Notes: a model not told the origin generated them from the letters alone. A DNA stretch of 20,582 nucleotides from DASSOY01 sp035776675 (GCA_035776675.1 DASTWO010000116.1:1-20582); one strand, 5' to 3'. Numbered from the stretch's first letter, positions 5,445-14,206 are shown. Numbers and translations are program-made.

Positions 5445-7664
5445 GTGAAGGCGCACATTCCGAAATGGCGTAACCTGGAGGACAACCGTCCTGTACGTAT
5501 TGCCATTTACGCTGCATTAGGCGTTATGATGTATCTTGCGATGCTTAGTAATGTTATGCCTGAAAAGCTGAATGTTGAACTGTTTTCGGTTGCAAAAAAG
5601 GATATTCTATCCCCCATCACAACCAAAGATGTCGAAGCGACGAAACAAAAGCAGGAGGAAGCAGCCGCTGCTGTTCCGTCGAAATTCACATTTAAACAAC
5701 AGGCGTCTTTAATTCAAATTGAGAAAGCCAATGCTATTTTCGAGTCAGCGACAAAGGTTGTCCAACAATCAATGGCGCAAGCCAAGGAAAATAAGCAACA
5801 AGCCAATGCGACAAACGAAACAAGTGAACCATCCCAAAGTCCTGAAATAGAGAAGAAGGAATCCGTAAAGCCGCTTGGGACTGTCGATGAACGTGTGAAT
5901 GCCTTGAAAGGCCGGCTGTCGGGTGATGCCATTGATAAGGTTTCCCATGAAACGTTGGTAACTCTTGTGAATGCTGATCCAGCGGAATTGGCGATGGCTA
6001 GAGAAGTAACGAATACGACCATTAACAGTGTAATGAGCGACCATATTAAATGGAGTGAATTACAGGCGGCTAAGGGGCTTGTGAAGGAGAAGGTGCCTTC
6101 TTCTTCACTCAGCGGCGAAATGGAAAGGGCCGTTATTCAAATTTCAAAAGGCTTGATTGTTCCGAATTACGTGTTCAATGCGGAAAAGACGAAACAGGCC
6201 CGACAGGAAGCCATAGAATCGGTCGAACCGGTAATGATTCAAGAGGGTCAAATTCTAGCAAAGAAAAATCAGGATGTCATCAATCATCAGATATACCATC
6301 AATTACAGGTTGTTGGCTTACTTGATGATGACTTTAATCCATACCCATACATCGGACTCGCCTTATTTGTCCTTTTGATTACAGGGTTGCTCATTTATGA
6401 GTTGAACAATGTGGAGTCAAAGGTTCGAAGCCGTAATACTTATTTACTTATGTTTATGATGGTTCTGTTTGTAACCTTATTGTTCATGAAGACGATCAGT
6501 TTACTCGAACCGTTGGGGCTTCACGGCCTTTCCTTTCTTGTACCGGCGGCTGCAGGAACCATGTTGGTCCGAATGTTAGTGAACGAAAGGCTTGCGATCA
6601 CCTCATGTCTGGTGCTTGCCTTGTGCGGTAGCCTTATTTTCAATACAGAGACTCTCGGTACCATCAATTTCATGTTCGGGATCTATATTCTATTCAGTTG
6701 CCTTGCAGGCGCAGTGGTTCTTGAAAAGCATAATGCCAGACCGAAGATCTTAAAGACAGGCTTGTTCATTTCTTTTGTGAATATGGTGGTTGTCGGGATT
6801 TTTCTGATGCTCAGAAACGGGAATTATGAGACGTTTGATATCCTTCTGCAATTCGGTTTTGCTTTTCTGTCAGGTTTTGTGGCGGCGGTATTGACACTTG
6901 GTTTGATGCCTTTTTTCGAGGCGGCTTTCGGCATTCTTTCCACCATGCGATTAATTGAACTGTCCAGCCCGAATCATCCTTTGTTAAGAAAAATCTTGAC
7001 GGAAGCACCTGGTACTTACCACCACAGTGTGATGGTCGCCAATCTAGCTGAGGGAGCTTGTGAAGCGATCGGGGCAAATGGATTATTGGCTCGTGTTGCG
7101 GCATACTACCATGATATCGGGAAAACGAAACGTCCTCGTTTCTTCATTGAAAATCAAATGGGAATGGAAAACCCTCACGACAAGATTTCGCCGCAGTTAA
7201 GCCGGACGGTTATAATCTCACATCCCTATGACGGCGTTTCCATGCTTAAGGCTCATCATTTACCGAAAGAGATTATCGATATTGCCGAGCAACATCACGG
7301 TACGACTTTGTTGAAATTCTTCTACCATAAGGCTTTGGCAAAAGACAGCAAGGGAGTCAGTGAGCAAGAATTTCGTTACCCCGGACCGAAAGTGCAAACA
7401 AGAGAAGCTGCGGTGATTGAAGTCGCTGATAGTGTGGAGGCGGCAACTCGTTCATTATCAAAACCAACTCCTGAAAAGATCGAAAGCCTCGTCCGCAAAA
7501 TCATTACTGAACGTCTGGAAGACGGGCAATTCAATGAATGTCATATCACTTTAAAGGAACTCGATACAGTGGCTAAATCGATCTGTGAGACGCTCAAGGG
7601 GATTTTCCATTCGAGGATCGAATACCCGGAAATGGATTTGAAGAAGAAGGTGGGTCACGGCTAA
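5445..7664 (+). CDS. pgpH: 7TM-HD family c-di-AMP phosphodiesterase PgpH (YqfF)
   Basis: A 739-residue membrane protein that hydrolyses cyclic-di-AMP in relatives such as Listeria and B. subtilis. Domain order: one N-terminal membrane segment (about 17-34); a large extracytoplasmic domain (about 35-295); a cluster of about seven membrane segments (about 300-495); then a cytosolic HD domain with YHHSVMVANLAE (His526, His527) and YYHDIGKTKRP (His556, Asp557), the metal-binding residues. I choose GTG 5445, right after AGGGGGAG (5432-5439). A TTG at 5418 would add nine residues but has no binding site. The stop overlaps the next start by one base (TAATG). Activity on c-di-AMP is inferred from the family. 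Confidence 0.93.
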   Translation: MKAHIPKWRNLEDNRPVRIAIYAALGVMMYLAMLSNVMPEKLNVELFSVAKKDILSPITTKDVEATKQKQEEAAAAVPSKFTFKQQASLIQIEKANAIFESATKVVQQSMAQAKENKQQANATNETSEPSQSPEIEKKESVKPLGTVDERVNALKGRLSGDAIDKVSHETLVTLVNADPAELAMAREVTNTTINSVMSDHIKWSELQAAKGLVKEKVPSSSLSGEMERAVIQISKGLIVPNYVFNAEKTKQARQEAIESVEPVMIQEGQILAKKNQDVINHQIYHQLQVVGLLDDDFNPYPYIGLALFVLLITGLLIYELNNVESKVRSRNTYLLMFMMVLFVTLLFMKTISLLEPLGLHGLSFLVPAAAGTMLVRMLVNERLAITSCLVLALCGSLIFNTETLGTINFMFGIYILFSCLAGAVVLEKHNARPKILKTGLFISFVNMVVVGIFLMLRNGNYETFDILLQFGFAFLSGFVAAVLTLGLMPFFEAAFGILSTMRLIELSSPNHPLLRKILTEAPGTYHHSVMVANLAEGACEAIGANGLLARVAAYYHDIGKTKRPRFFIENQMGMENPHDKISPQLSRTVIISHPYDGVSMLKAHHLPKEIIDIAEQHHGTTLLKFFYHKALAKDSKGVSEQEFRYPGPKVQTREAAVIEVADSVEAATRSLSKPTPEKIESLVRKIITERLEDGQFNECHITLKELDTVAKSICETLKGIFHSRIEYPEMDLKKKVGHG

Positions 7665-8128
7665 TGATCAATATTGATATTTCTGATGAAACCGGTATAT
7701 TGAAAGAAGAGCATTTCGAAGTTGTTCGCCATTTAATTGAAATGGCGGCTGATGGAGAAGAGATTCCGGATGAGACGGAAGTTTCCATAACATTTGTAGA
7801 CAATGACAAAATTCAGGAATTGAACCGAACTTATCGGAATATAGACCGATCGACAGATGTATTGTCTTTTGCTTTTCTGGAAGATGAGTTGGAGACAGAG
7901 ATCGTTGGAGCGGAAGTTCCGGGAATGCTTGGGGATATCGTGATTTCGACAACGAAGGCGAAAGAACAGGCAGATCAATATAATCATTCCTTCATTCGTG
8001 AACTAGGTTTCTTGGCTGTCCACGGGTTTCTTCACTTATGCGGATACGATCATATGAATGATGGCGATGAGAAGCGGATGTTCTCTCGCCAAGAGGAAGT
8101 CCTGGAGCGTTATGGACTTCAACGGTAA
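7664..8128 (+). CDS. ybeY: Endoribonuclease YbeY (16S rRNA maturation factor)
   Basis: A 154-residue zinc-dependent endoribonuclease needed for 16S rRNA 3'-end maturation and quality control of 70S ribosomes. The signature HGFLHLCGYDH holds the three zinc ligands His120, His124 and His130, and RSTDVLSFAF (about 62-71) is the other conserved block. The length fits the family. The ATG at 7664 overlaps the stop of pgpH by one base, so translation is probably coupled, and dgkA starts 17 bases before its end. Lying between phoH and era it forms a ribosome-related group, and YbeY is known to interact with Era in other bacteria. Confidence 0.95.
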   Translation: MINIDISDETGILKEEHFEVVRHLIEMAADGEEIPDETEVSITFVDNDKIQELNRTYRNIDRSTDVLSFAFLEDELETEIVGAEVPGMLGDIVISTTKAKEQADQYNHSFIRELGFLAVHGFLHLCGYDHMNDGDEKRMFSRQEEVLERYGLQR

Positions 8129-8483
8129 ACAGTCCGGTTGGTCAAGCTGGCTGAAAGGATTCGTTTTCGCCTTCTCGGGGATTGTGATAGCCTTACGTAC
8201 GGAACGAAATTTAAAATTTCATTTCGCAACTGGTATAATAGTATTGATACTGGCTTTGGTGTTTCAGATCAGCTATATGGAAATCTTAATCTTACTCGTG
8301 GTGATTGGAATAGTCATTTCACTAGAGATGGTGAACTCAGCAATTGAACATACCGTTAATTTGGCAATGGAAGAGAGGCATCCGCTGGCGAAATTAGCCA
8401 AGGATATTGCTGCAGGGGCAGTTCTTATCTTTTCGTTCATCGCTGCCATTATCGGGATTTTGATCTTTTTGCACCATGTATGA
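8112..8483 (+). CDS. dgkA: Undecaprenol/diacylglycerol kinase, DgkA family (UdpK)
   Basis: A 123-residue integral membrane kinase. The Gram-positive members phosphorylate undecaprenol to feed cell-wall lipid carrier recycling rather than diacylglycerol. Three membrane segments lie at about 38-52, 56-72 and 100-120. Conserved residues are Glu31 (in ALRTERN), Glu72, Asn75 and Glu79 (in LEMVNSAIE), and Lys97-Asp98 (in KLAKD). The Asp that normally follows four residues after the second Glu (AIEHTVD) is Asn83 here. The ATG at 8112 follows GGAG (8104-8107) and lies inside the end of ybeY, an overlap of 17 bases. A longer frame from 8058 is unlikely because it would duplicate the conserved end of YbeY. 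Confidence 0.92.
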   Translation: MDFNGKQSGWSSWLKGFVFAFSGIVIALRTERNLKFHFATGIIVLILALVFQISYMEILILLVVIGIVISLEMVNSAIEHTVNLAMEERHPLAKLAKDIAAGAVLIFSFIAAIIGILIFLHHV

Positions 8484-8506
8484 TAAAGAAAGAGGGAATA
8501 TAAAAA

Positions 8507-8905
8507 GTGACCAATGAAGAATTAATCGCGGAAGCGAAGAAGGCAAGAGAATTCGCATATGTACCGTATTCGAAATTCGGAGTCGGAGCGGCTTTATTAA
8601 CAGAAGAGGGTGAAGTCTTTCGGGGCTGTAATATTGAAAATGCCGCATACAGCATGTGTAATTGCGGAGAGCGAACGGCTTTCTTTAAGGCGGTTTCCGA
8701 AGGAAAGAAACGTTTCAGCAAGCTTGCAGTAGTTGCAGATTCAGACAGGCCAGTCCCTCCTTGCGGCGCTTGTCGGCAGGTAATGGGAGAATTCTGTGAT
8801 CCGGATATGGAAGTGATCCTGACGAATCTTAAAGGGAATATTCAACAAACGACCGTTCAGGACTTGTTACCCGGAGCATTCAGTGCGGGGGATCTCAATG
8901 AATAA
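8507..8905 (+). CDS. cdd: Cytidine deaminase
   Basis: A 132-residue zinc enzyme that deaminates cytidine and deoxycytidine to uridine and deoxyuridine in pyrimidine salvage. Zinc ligands are Cys53, Cys86 and Cys89 (PCGACRQV), and Glu55 is the catalytic proton shuttle; the all-cysteine ligand set is that of the homotetrameric form. The usual Cys-Ala-Glu reads Cys-Gly-Glu (CNCGERTA), which the family signature allows. The N-terminal substrate-binding part VPYSKFGVGAALLTEEG is intact. The start is GTG at 8507 after GAGGG (8492-8496). The last codons overlap the era start by 8 bases, in the conserved dgkA-cdd-era order of Bacillales. Confidence 0.96.
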   Translation: MTNEELIAEAKKAREFAYVPYSKFGVGAALLTEEGEVFRGCNIENAAYSMCNCGERTAFFKAVSEGKKRFSKLAVVADSDRPVPPCGACRQVMGEFCDPDMEVILTNLKGNIQQTTVQDLLPGAFSAGDLNE

Positions 8906-9800
8906 CGAAGGATATAAATCAGGATTTGTCGCCATTGTCGGGCGTCCTAATGTTGGGAAATCCACATTGCTGAACCAGATAGTTGGACAGAAAATCGCGA
9001 TTATGAGCGACAAACCACAGACAACGCGTAACCGTATACAAGGTGTTTATACAACCGAGGAAGCACAAATTGTATTTGTCGATACACCTGGCATCCATAA
9101 GCCGAAGCACAAGTTGGGCGAATACATGACGAAAACGGCCCAACAGACTTTAAATGAAGTGGATATGATTTTATTTCTTGTAGATGTAAGCGAAGGTTAT
9201 GGCAAAGGCGATCAGTTTATTATGGAACGTCTGAAGGAAACACGAACTCCCGTGTTTTTGATTCTAAATAAAATTGATCAGATCCAACCAGACGAGCTGT
9301 TGCCAATCATTGAACTCTATAGGAACAAGTCCGATTTTCAAGAAATCATCCCGATTTCGGCACTTAACGGTAACAATATGAATACGCTAACATCGGAGAT
9401 CCTGAATGTCCTTGAGGAAGGCCCGCAGTATTATCCGGACGATCAGGTTACAGATCACCCGGAACGATTTATCGCAGCGGAATTTATCAGGGAGAAAGTA
9501 TTACATTTAACCCGAGAAGAAGTTCCCCATTCCATCGCGGTGGCCATTGAGAAAATCGAAAGAAAAGAAAAGAAAAATCTTGTGATCATCAATGCCGTGG
9601 TTATGGTTGAACGACCTTCACAAAAGGGGATTATTATTGGAAAACAAGGGCAAATGCTTAAAGAAATCGGAAGGCGGGCAAGAGCTGATATTGAAGCCTT
9701 ATTCGGCTCGAAGGTATTTCTGGAACTGTGGGTGAAGGTACAGAAAGACTGGCGAAACAAGGACTCCTTTATTGAGGACTTCGGTTACCGCGACAATTGA
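8898..9800 (+). CDS. era: GTPase Era, 30S ribosome assembly factor
   Basis: A 300-residue GTPase that binds the 3' end of 16S rRNA and acts in 30S maturation and cell-cycle progression. The G1 motif is GRPNVGKS at residues 15-22, G3 is DTPG (in VFVDTPGIHKPKH), and G4 is NKID. A C-terminal KH RNA-binding domain carries GIIIGKQGQMLKEIG. The length is the family norm. I choose ATG 8898 behind GGGGGAT (8887-8893); an upstream GTG at 8883 would add five residues inside cdd without support. It overlaps the cdd stop by 8 bases, suggesting coupling. A 77-base gap follows before the small yqzL gene, with no terminator visible. Confidence 0.97.
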   Translation: MNNEGYKSGFVAIVGRPNVGKSTLLNQIVGQKIAIMSDKPQTTRNRIQGVYTTEEAQIVFVDTPGIHKPKHKLGEYMTKTAQQTLNEVDMILFLVDVSEGYGKGDQFIMERLKETRTPVFLILNKIDQIQPDELLPIIELYRNKSDFQEIIPISALNGNNMNTLTSEILNVLEEGPQYYPDDQVTDHPERFIAAEFIREKVLHLTREEVPHSIAVAIEKIERKEKKNLVIINAVVMVERPSQKGIIIGKQGQMLKEIGRRARADIEALFGSKVFLELWVKVQKDWRNKDSFIEDFGYRDN

Positions 9801-9877
9801 CAATAATTCCATAACATGATTTCACCGTGCGCGAATCAAGCTAATAAGTGAAGTCGAAAAGAAGGGTGGAATTCTTC

Positions 9878-10051
9878 GTGTTGGACTTTACGTGGAAGTT
9901 TTTTTGCATGACGGGAAATGTGGACACTTACCTGTTGCTTAAGGAAATGGAGAAAGGCAATACGGGGGAGAACGAAGGAACGTCAACAGAAATAGACGCG
10001 GATTTTGAACTGATTTCAGAATATCATCAACCGAACGGACTGGATCAATAA
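9878..10051 (+). CDS. yqzL: YqzL-like small protein of unknown function
   Basis: A 57-residue protein whose first 26 residues (MLDFTWKFFCMTGNVDTYLL and on to LKEMEK) strongly resemble YqzL, the small protein encoded between era and recO in B. subtilis. The rest is an acidic, polar tail, somewhat longer than I recall for B. subtilis YqzL. The start is GTG at 9878, 8 bases after AAGGGTGG (9862-9869); a GTG at 9848 would add ten residues not found in the family. No function is known to me. The conserved place between era and recO suggests co-transcription. The gene is easily missed because of its size and GTG start. Confidence 0.85.
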   Translation: MLDFTWKFFCMTGNVDTYLLLKEMEKGNTGENEGTSTEIDADFELISEYHQPNGLDQ

Positions 10052-10083
10052 TAGCGTAAGGATAACGATCGGTGGTGAGGAGC

Positions 10084-10839
10084 TTGTTGCAGAAAAGCGA
10101 AGGTATTGTGATTCGGACGATGGATTATGGGGAAACGAACAAAATTGTGACGTTGTTTACGCGCGATTCAGGGAAAATCGCGTTGTTTGCGAGGGGAGCG
10201 AAGAAAACGCGCAGCCGTCTCTCCTCGGTTACCCAATTGTTTACATATGGTCAATTTTTCTTTTTTTTGGGAAAAGGAATGGGCACTTTGCGGCAAGGGG
10301 AATCCATCGAAACCTTTCGTGGATTGCAATCTGATTTGTTTCGTACGGCATACGCTTCCTACATTGCGGAGTTGTTGGATAAATTATCGGAGGACAGGTC
10401 GCCGAATCCCTTTTTGTTTGAGCTGCTCTTTCAAACCTTGCACTATATGGATGAAGAATTAGATCCGGAAGTCTTGACATTTATCTTCGAAACCAAAATG
10501 TTAGACGTTGCCGGCATTCGTCCGAAACTGGATGGTTGTATGAATTGCAAACGGACGCAGGGACCGTTTGTTTTCTCTGTACGTGAAGGAGGATTGTTGT
10601 GCGGCCAGTGCAAAACGATCGATCCTCATTTTTATCGATTGTCCGAAACCGCCTTGAAGCTATTGAGATTGTTCCTGCATATACATTTAAAACGTCTTGG
10701 CAAAGTTTCGCTCAAGCCGGAAACGAAGCGAGAGATAAAGACGGTGCTTTCCGCCTATTATGAAGAATATTCCGGACTTAAGCTTAAGTCGAAAAGGTTT
10801 CTGGACCAATTGGAAAAGATGGAGCGCGGTCCAATTTGA
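10084..10839 (+). CDS. recO: DNA repair protein RecO
   Basis: A 251-residue recombination mediator of the RecFOR pathway that helps load RecA onto SSB-coated single strands. The N-terminal OB-fold begins LQKSEGIVIRTMDYGETNKI. Two CxxC pairs at about residues 152/155 and 173/176 (CMNC and CGQC) form the zinc-binding element, and the end KLKSKRFLDQLEKM is typical. Start choice is uncertain. TTG at 10084 gives the family N-terminus (MLQKSEG) with GGTGGTGA (10071-10078) as binding site, while GTG at 10072 with AAGGA (10058-10062) would add four residues. The stop overlaps the -35 box of the glyQS promoter. It closes the long yqfC-recO gene string. Confidence 0.94.
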   Translation: MLQKSEGIVIRTMDYGETNKIVTLFTRDSGKIALFARGAKKTRSRLSSVTQLFTYGQFFFFLGKGMGTLRQGESIETFRGLQSDLFRTAYASYIAELLDKLSEDRSPNPFLFELLFQTLHYMDEELDPEVLTFIFETKMLDVAGIRPKLDGCMNCKRTQGPFVFSVREGGLLCGQCKTIDPHFYRLSETALKLLRLFLHIHLKRLGKVSLKPETKREIKTVLSAYYEEYSGLKLKSKRFLDQLEKMERGPI

Positions 10840-10864
10840 CAAGCTGAATGGAATCAAGTATGCT
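10836..10864 (+). promoter_or_regulatory. SigA-type promoter of glyQS
   Basis: A perfect TTGACA (10836-10841) is followed after exactly 17 bases by TATGCT (10859-10864). The -35 box overlaps the recO stop codon. Transcription should begin near 10871, about 25 bases before the first T-box helix, which fits T-box architecture. Confidence 0.8.
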
Positions 10865-10895
10865 TCTGAACAAGAATAGTAATGCAACCAAATAG

Positions 10896-11103
10896 GTGCG
10901 TTGACGAAAAGAAGTACTCATAATGGCCGTATAAAGCGAACCCCGGATGGTGGAAGCGGGGCATATGAGCGTTGTGAGGAAGGCGTTTCGGAGCACGTGA
11001 TTCAAGAGTGATTTTTTCCTTTGGAAAAAATAATTAGGGTGGAACCGCGGGTAAGTCCTCGTCCCTATGCAGGTTAAATGGCATAGGGTTGAGGGCTTTT
11101 TTT
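10896..11103 (+). promoter_or_regulatory. Glycine T-box riboswitch controlling glyQS
   Basis: The leader senses uncharged tRNA-Gly. Stem I base: GTGC (10896-10899) with GCAC (10993-10996). An internal GA/kink-turn region (GTTGA against GA) follows, then CGAAA (10905-10909) with TTTCG (10986-10990). The specifier loop has AGTA on the 5' side (10913-10916) and GAA-GGC on the 3' side; the codon GGC (10982-10984) specifies glycine. The loop is closed above by CTCAT (10917-10921) with GTGAG (10974-10978). The distal hairpin CCCCG...CGGGG carries GGATGGTG. The T-box proper AGGGTGGAACCGCGG is at 11036-11050; its TGGA bulge fits the tRNA end UCCA, and glycine tRNAs of Bacillus have discriminator U. 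A terminator follows. Uncharged tRNA favours the antiterminator and glyQS expression. Confidence 0.96.
11055..11103 (+). terminator. T-box-controlled terminator before glyQS
   Basis: A 16-pair stem (11055-11070 with 11081-11096, one mismatch and some G-U pairs) with a 10-base loop is followed by seven T residues (11097-11103). It is the OFF structure of the T-box. About 100 bases between it and glyQ hold no other clear element; a TATAAT at 11153-11158 lacks a -35 partner. Confidence 0.93.
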
Positions 11104-11205
11104 GATGAGAGACATTGATCGAAATTTCTAATGAACCTGTGGTCTTACCTTATATAATTTTCTGAACAAGACATTTTGGTTTTGTTCTGGTGGAGGTACA
11201 AGATG

Positions 11206-12099
11206 ATGAATGTTCAAGAAATGATGCTTACATTGCAAAATTATTGGGCGGAACAGGGTTGCCTCATTATGCAGGCTTATGATGTTGAAAAAGGCGCCGG
11301 GACAATGAATCCAATGACTTTCTTGCGGAGTATCGGTCCGGAGCCATGGAGAGTCGCTTACGTTGAGCCATCCCGTCGTCCTGCTGACGCCCGTTACGGA
11401 GAAAATCCAAACAGGGTTTATCAGCATCACCAGTTTCAAGTGATTATGAAACCATCTCCGGATAACATTCAAGAGTTGTATTTGGAAAGCTTAAAGAAAC
11501 TCGGTATTGATCCTCAAGAACATGACATTCGGTTTGTGGAAGATAATTGGGAGGATCCCACTTTAGGTGCTTCCGGTTTAGGATGGGAAGTCTGGTTGGA
11601 CGGTATGGAAATTACACAGTTCACTTACTTTCAACTGGTAGGCGGATTGGAAGCTAAACCAGTGTCAGCCGAATTGACCTACGGGATAGAACGTTTAGCC
11701 ACTTATATTCAGGACGTGGAATCGGTACATGAGTTGGAGTGGACGGAAGACTTCACTTGGAAAGATATTTATCTGCAGCCGGAATATGAACACTCAAAGT
11801 ATTCCTTTGAAATTTCCGATGTCCATCAGCTTTTTGAACGTTTTAATATGTATGAACAAGAAGCGCGGAAAGCGATAGAAGAGAATCTCGTGTTTCCCGC
11901 TTACGACTATGTTTTGAAATGTTCCCACACGTTTAATTTGCTTGAAGCAAGGGGAGCGATTTCTGTTACGGAACGGACAGGTTACATAGGTCGTGCTCGT
12001 CATCTGGCTCGGCGTTGTGCCAAAGCCTTCTATGAGGAACGGGAACGTCTCGGTTTTCCGATGTTGAAGAAAGAAAAGGAGGAAATCGTCGATGAGTAA
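11206..12099 (+). CDS. glyQ: Glycyl-tRNA synthetase alpha subunit
   Basis: A 297-residue catalytic subunit of the tetrameric (alpha2-beta2) bacterial glycyl-tRNA synthetase, which charges tRNA-Gly with glycine. The start MNVQEMMLTLQNYWAEQGC, the class II segment FLRSIGPEPWRVAYVEPSRR, then ENPNRVYQHHQFQV and ISVTERTGYIGRAR are strongly conserved. Two adjacent ATGs (11203 and 11206) follow GGAGG (11192-11196); I take the second because it matches the family N-terminus. The frame is open back to 11176 but that extension lies over the binding site. The stop overlaps the glyS start by 8 bases (ATGAGTAA), so the two subunits are probably made in coupled, equal amounts. Expression is under the upstream T-box. 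Confidence 0.98.
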   Translation: MNVQEMMLTLQNYWAEQGCLIMQAYDVEKGAGTMNPMTFLRSIGPEPWRVAYVEPSRRPADARYGENPNRVYQHHQFQVIMKPSPDNIQELYLESLKKLGIDPQEHDIRFVEDNWEDPTLGASGLGWEVWLDGMEITQFTYFQLVGGLEAKPVSAELTYGIERLATYIQDVESVHELEWTEDFTWKDIYLQPEYEHSKYSFEISDVHQLFERFNMYEQEARKAIEENLVFPAYDYVLKCSHTFNLLEARGAISVTERTGYIGRARHLARRCAKAFYEERERLGFPMLKKEKEEIVDE

Positions 12100-14176
12100 A
12101 GAAGATTTATTAATAGAAGTCGGTTTAGAGGAAATGCCGGCTCCATTCGTTACTAACGCAATGGAACAGCTTAAAGAGAAGACGGTTGATTGGTTGAACG
12201 AGGAGCAAATCCAGTATGATTCGGCCAAAGCTTTTTCGACACCAAGAAGATTGGCGGTTTTCGTATCGGGTGTGGCGGATCAACAGACAGATCGTGAAGA
12301 AGAAGCAAGAGGGCCGGCAAAGAAGATTGCTGTGGATGAGGAAGGAAACTGGTCAAAAGCCGCGCAAGGATTTGCTCGTGGACAAGGCGTATCCATTGAT
12401 GACTTATATGTCAAGCAAATTAAAGGTAAGGAATACGTATTCGCGAACAAATTTCTTAAAGGCAGGCAAACTATTGACTTACTTCCGGAAATTCAGCAGT
12501 TGATTACGTCCATGACTTTTCCGAAAAGCATGCGCTGGGGCCCCAATGATTTGCGGTTCGTTCGGCCAATTCGTTGGCTTGCCGCATTGTACGGGGATGA
12601 AGTTGTTCCGTTTTCGATTACCGGGGTTCGTTCCGGACGTATTACTTACGGTCATCGCTTTCTTGGTGACAAAACGGCTTTGACAAGTTCGACTGGTTAT
12701 ATGGAAACTTTACTTGGCCAGTTTGTTATTGCCGATCCTCAAGAGCGGAAATCGGCCATTCGTGATCAACTGAATACGCTCGCTGAAGATGAAGGGTGGC
12801 ATATTCCAATCGATGAAGGTTTGCTTGAGGAAGTCAATAATCTTGTGGAATATCCTACTGCTCTTTATGGCACCTTTGATGAAGCATTTTTGAAATTACC
12901 GAAAGAAGTCCTGCTCATCTCGATGCGAGAGCATCAAAGGTATTTCCCTGTTGAAAATGAGAAAGGAGACTTACTGCCTTTCTTTGTAACGATACGGAAT
13001 GGAGATCATAAGCATCTTGATAAGGTTGCAAAGGGTAATGAAAAAGTGCTTCGTGCCCGCCTTAGCGACGCAGTTTTCTTTTATAATGAGGATCAGAAGA
13101 TGACCATTTCCGATGCTCTTTCCCGTCTTGAACATGTTGTTTTTCAAGAGAAGCTTGGGACAATGAACGACAAAACAGGACGAGTCCGTAAGCTTGCAGG
13201 AAAGCTGGCAAGTAAATTGGAAATGGATGATAAAGCGGGAAAAGAAGTCGATCGTGCTGCGGAAATTTGCAAGTTCGATCTCGTAACGCACATGGTTGAT
13301 GAATTTTCCGAATTGCAAGGGGTTATGGGCGAGAAATATGCTTTGATTGCCGGGGAGTCAGAAGGTGTAGCAAAGGCGGTCAATGAACATTACCAACCCA
13401 GGTTTAAAGGGGATCAATTACCGGCTTCGGACATGGGAGCTATTGTTGGCATCGCTGATAAGCTTGATACAATAGTTGGATGTTTTGCCATTGGGCTAAT
13501 TCCAAGTGGATCTCAGGATCCTTATGGCCTTAGAAGAAATGCTTCGGGAATTGTGCAGATTTTACTCGATCGCGGTTGGCGTATTTCCGTTGAAAAGTTG
13601 CTGGATATGTCACTTGAGGTATATGAGAAATCAGGATTGGTTCAATCAGGGGATCGAATGGAAATAGAGGAATCATTACTGGGATTCTTCCGTATACGTT
13701 TGAAAACCGTACTTCAGGATCGAAATATTCCTTACGATGTCATTGACGCAGTCTTGCCAAAGGAAATCGGAAGTGTCGGTTATCTTGTCTCAAGAGCTGA
13801 ATTGTTAACGGAAAAACGGAATGATCCTGACTTCAAAGCGCTTGTTGAAGCTTTAAGCCGTGTTACCAATATTGCCGCGAAAGCTGATTTGAATAACGAG
13901 AATGTGGACCCGTCGTTATTCGAGAATGACAAAGAAACTCAACTTTACAAGGCTGCTGGCAAGGCAGACGAGCAGGTTTCGGAAGCGGCAGCTGAAAAAG
14001 ATCCTTCAAAAGCCTATCAAGCCTTATCCACTTTAAGTGAGCCTATTCATCTTTACTTTGATGACATTATGGTTATGTCCGAGAACGAAAACCTGCGTAA
14101 CAATAGATTGAGTCAAATGTCGGCCTTATCAAAGGTGATACGTTCATTCGCGGATTTCAACTTGATGGTTTTATAG
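12092..14176 (+). CDS. glyS: Glycyl-tRNA synthetase beta subunit
   Basis: A 694-residue beta subunit that binds tRNA-Gly and is needed for activity of the alpha subunit. The start EDLLIEVGLEEMPAPFV, then FSTPRRLAVFV, FPKSMRWG and RFVRPIRWL are hallmarks, as are REHQRYFP and the GSQDPYGLRRNASGI block. The C-terminal part (about 590-694) is the helical, anticodon-binding region ending near LRNNRLSQMSALSKVIRSFADFN. The length is close to the family's usual 680-690. It starts inside the last codons of glyQ. No terminator is seen after its TAG; ccpN follows about 30 bases later, so some read-through is likely. Confidence 0.98.
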   Translation: MSKEDLLIEVGLEEMPAPFVTNAMEQLKEKTVDWLNEEQIQYDSAKAFSTPRRLAVFVSGVADQQTDREEEARGPAKKIAVDEEGNWSKAAQGFARGQGVSIDDLYVKQIKGKEYVFANKFLKGRQTIDLLPEIQQLITSMTFPKSMRWGPNDLRFVRPIRWLAALYGDEVVPFSITGVRSGRITYGHRFLGDKTALTSSTGYMETLLGQFVIADPQERKSAIRDQLNTLAEDEGWHIPIDEGLLEEVNNLVEYPTALYGTFDEAFLKLPKEVLLISMREHQRYFPVENEKGDLLPFFVTIRNGDHKHLDKVAKGNEKVLRARLSDAVFFYNEDQKMTISDALSRLEHVVFQEKLGTMNDKTGRVRKLAGKLASKLEMDDKAGKEVDRAAEICKFDLVTHMVDEFSELQGVMGEKYALIAGESEGVAKAVNEHYQPRFKGDQLPASDMGAIVGIADKLDTIVGCFAIGLIPSGSQDPYGLRRNASGIVQILLDRGWRISVEKLLDMSLEVYEKSGLVQSGDRMEIEESLLGFFRIRLKTVLQDRNIPYDVIDAVLPKEIGSVGYLVSRAELLTEKRNDPDFKALVEALSRVTNIAAKADLNNENVDPSLFENDKETQLYKAAGKADEQVSEAAAEKDPSKAYQALSTLSEPIHLYFDDIMVMSENENLRNNRLSQMSALSKVIRSFADFNLMVL

Positions 14177-14206
14177 AGCCGAAGTCCGGAAGGGTGGTGA
14201 GAAATC

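Noticed and set aside
8666..8668. Cys-Gly-Glu instead of Cys-Ala-Glu in cytidine deaminase as a broken active site
   Set aside because: The family signature allows Gly at this place and all zinc ligands and the catalytic Glu are present.
11153..11158. TATAAT between the T-box terminator and glyQ, suggesting a second promoter
   Set aside because: The expected -35 region around 11130-11135 has no resemblance to TTGACA, so T-box bypass is not supported.
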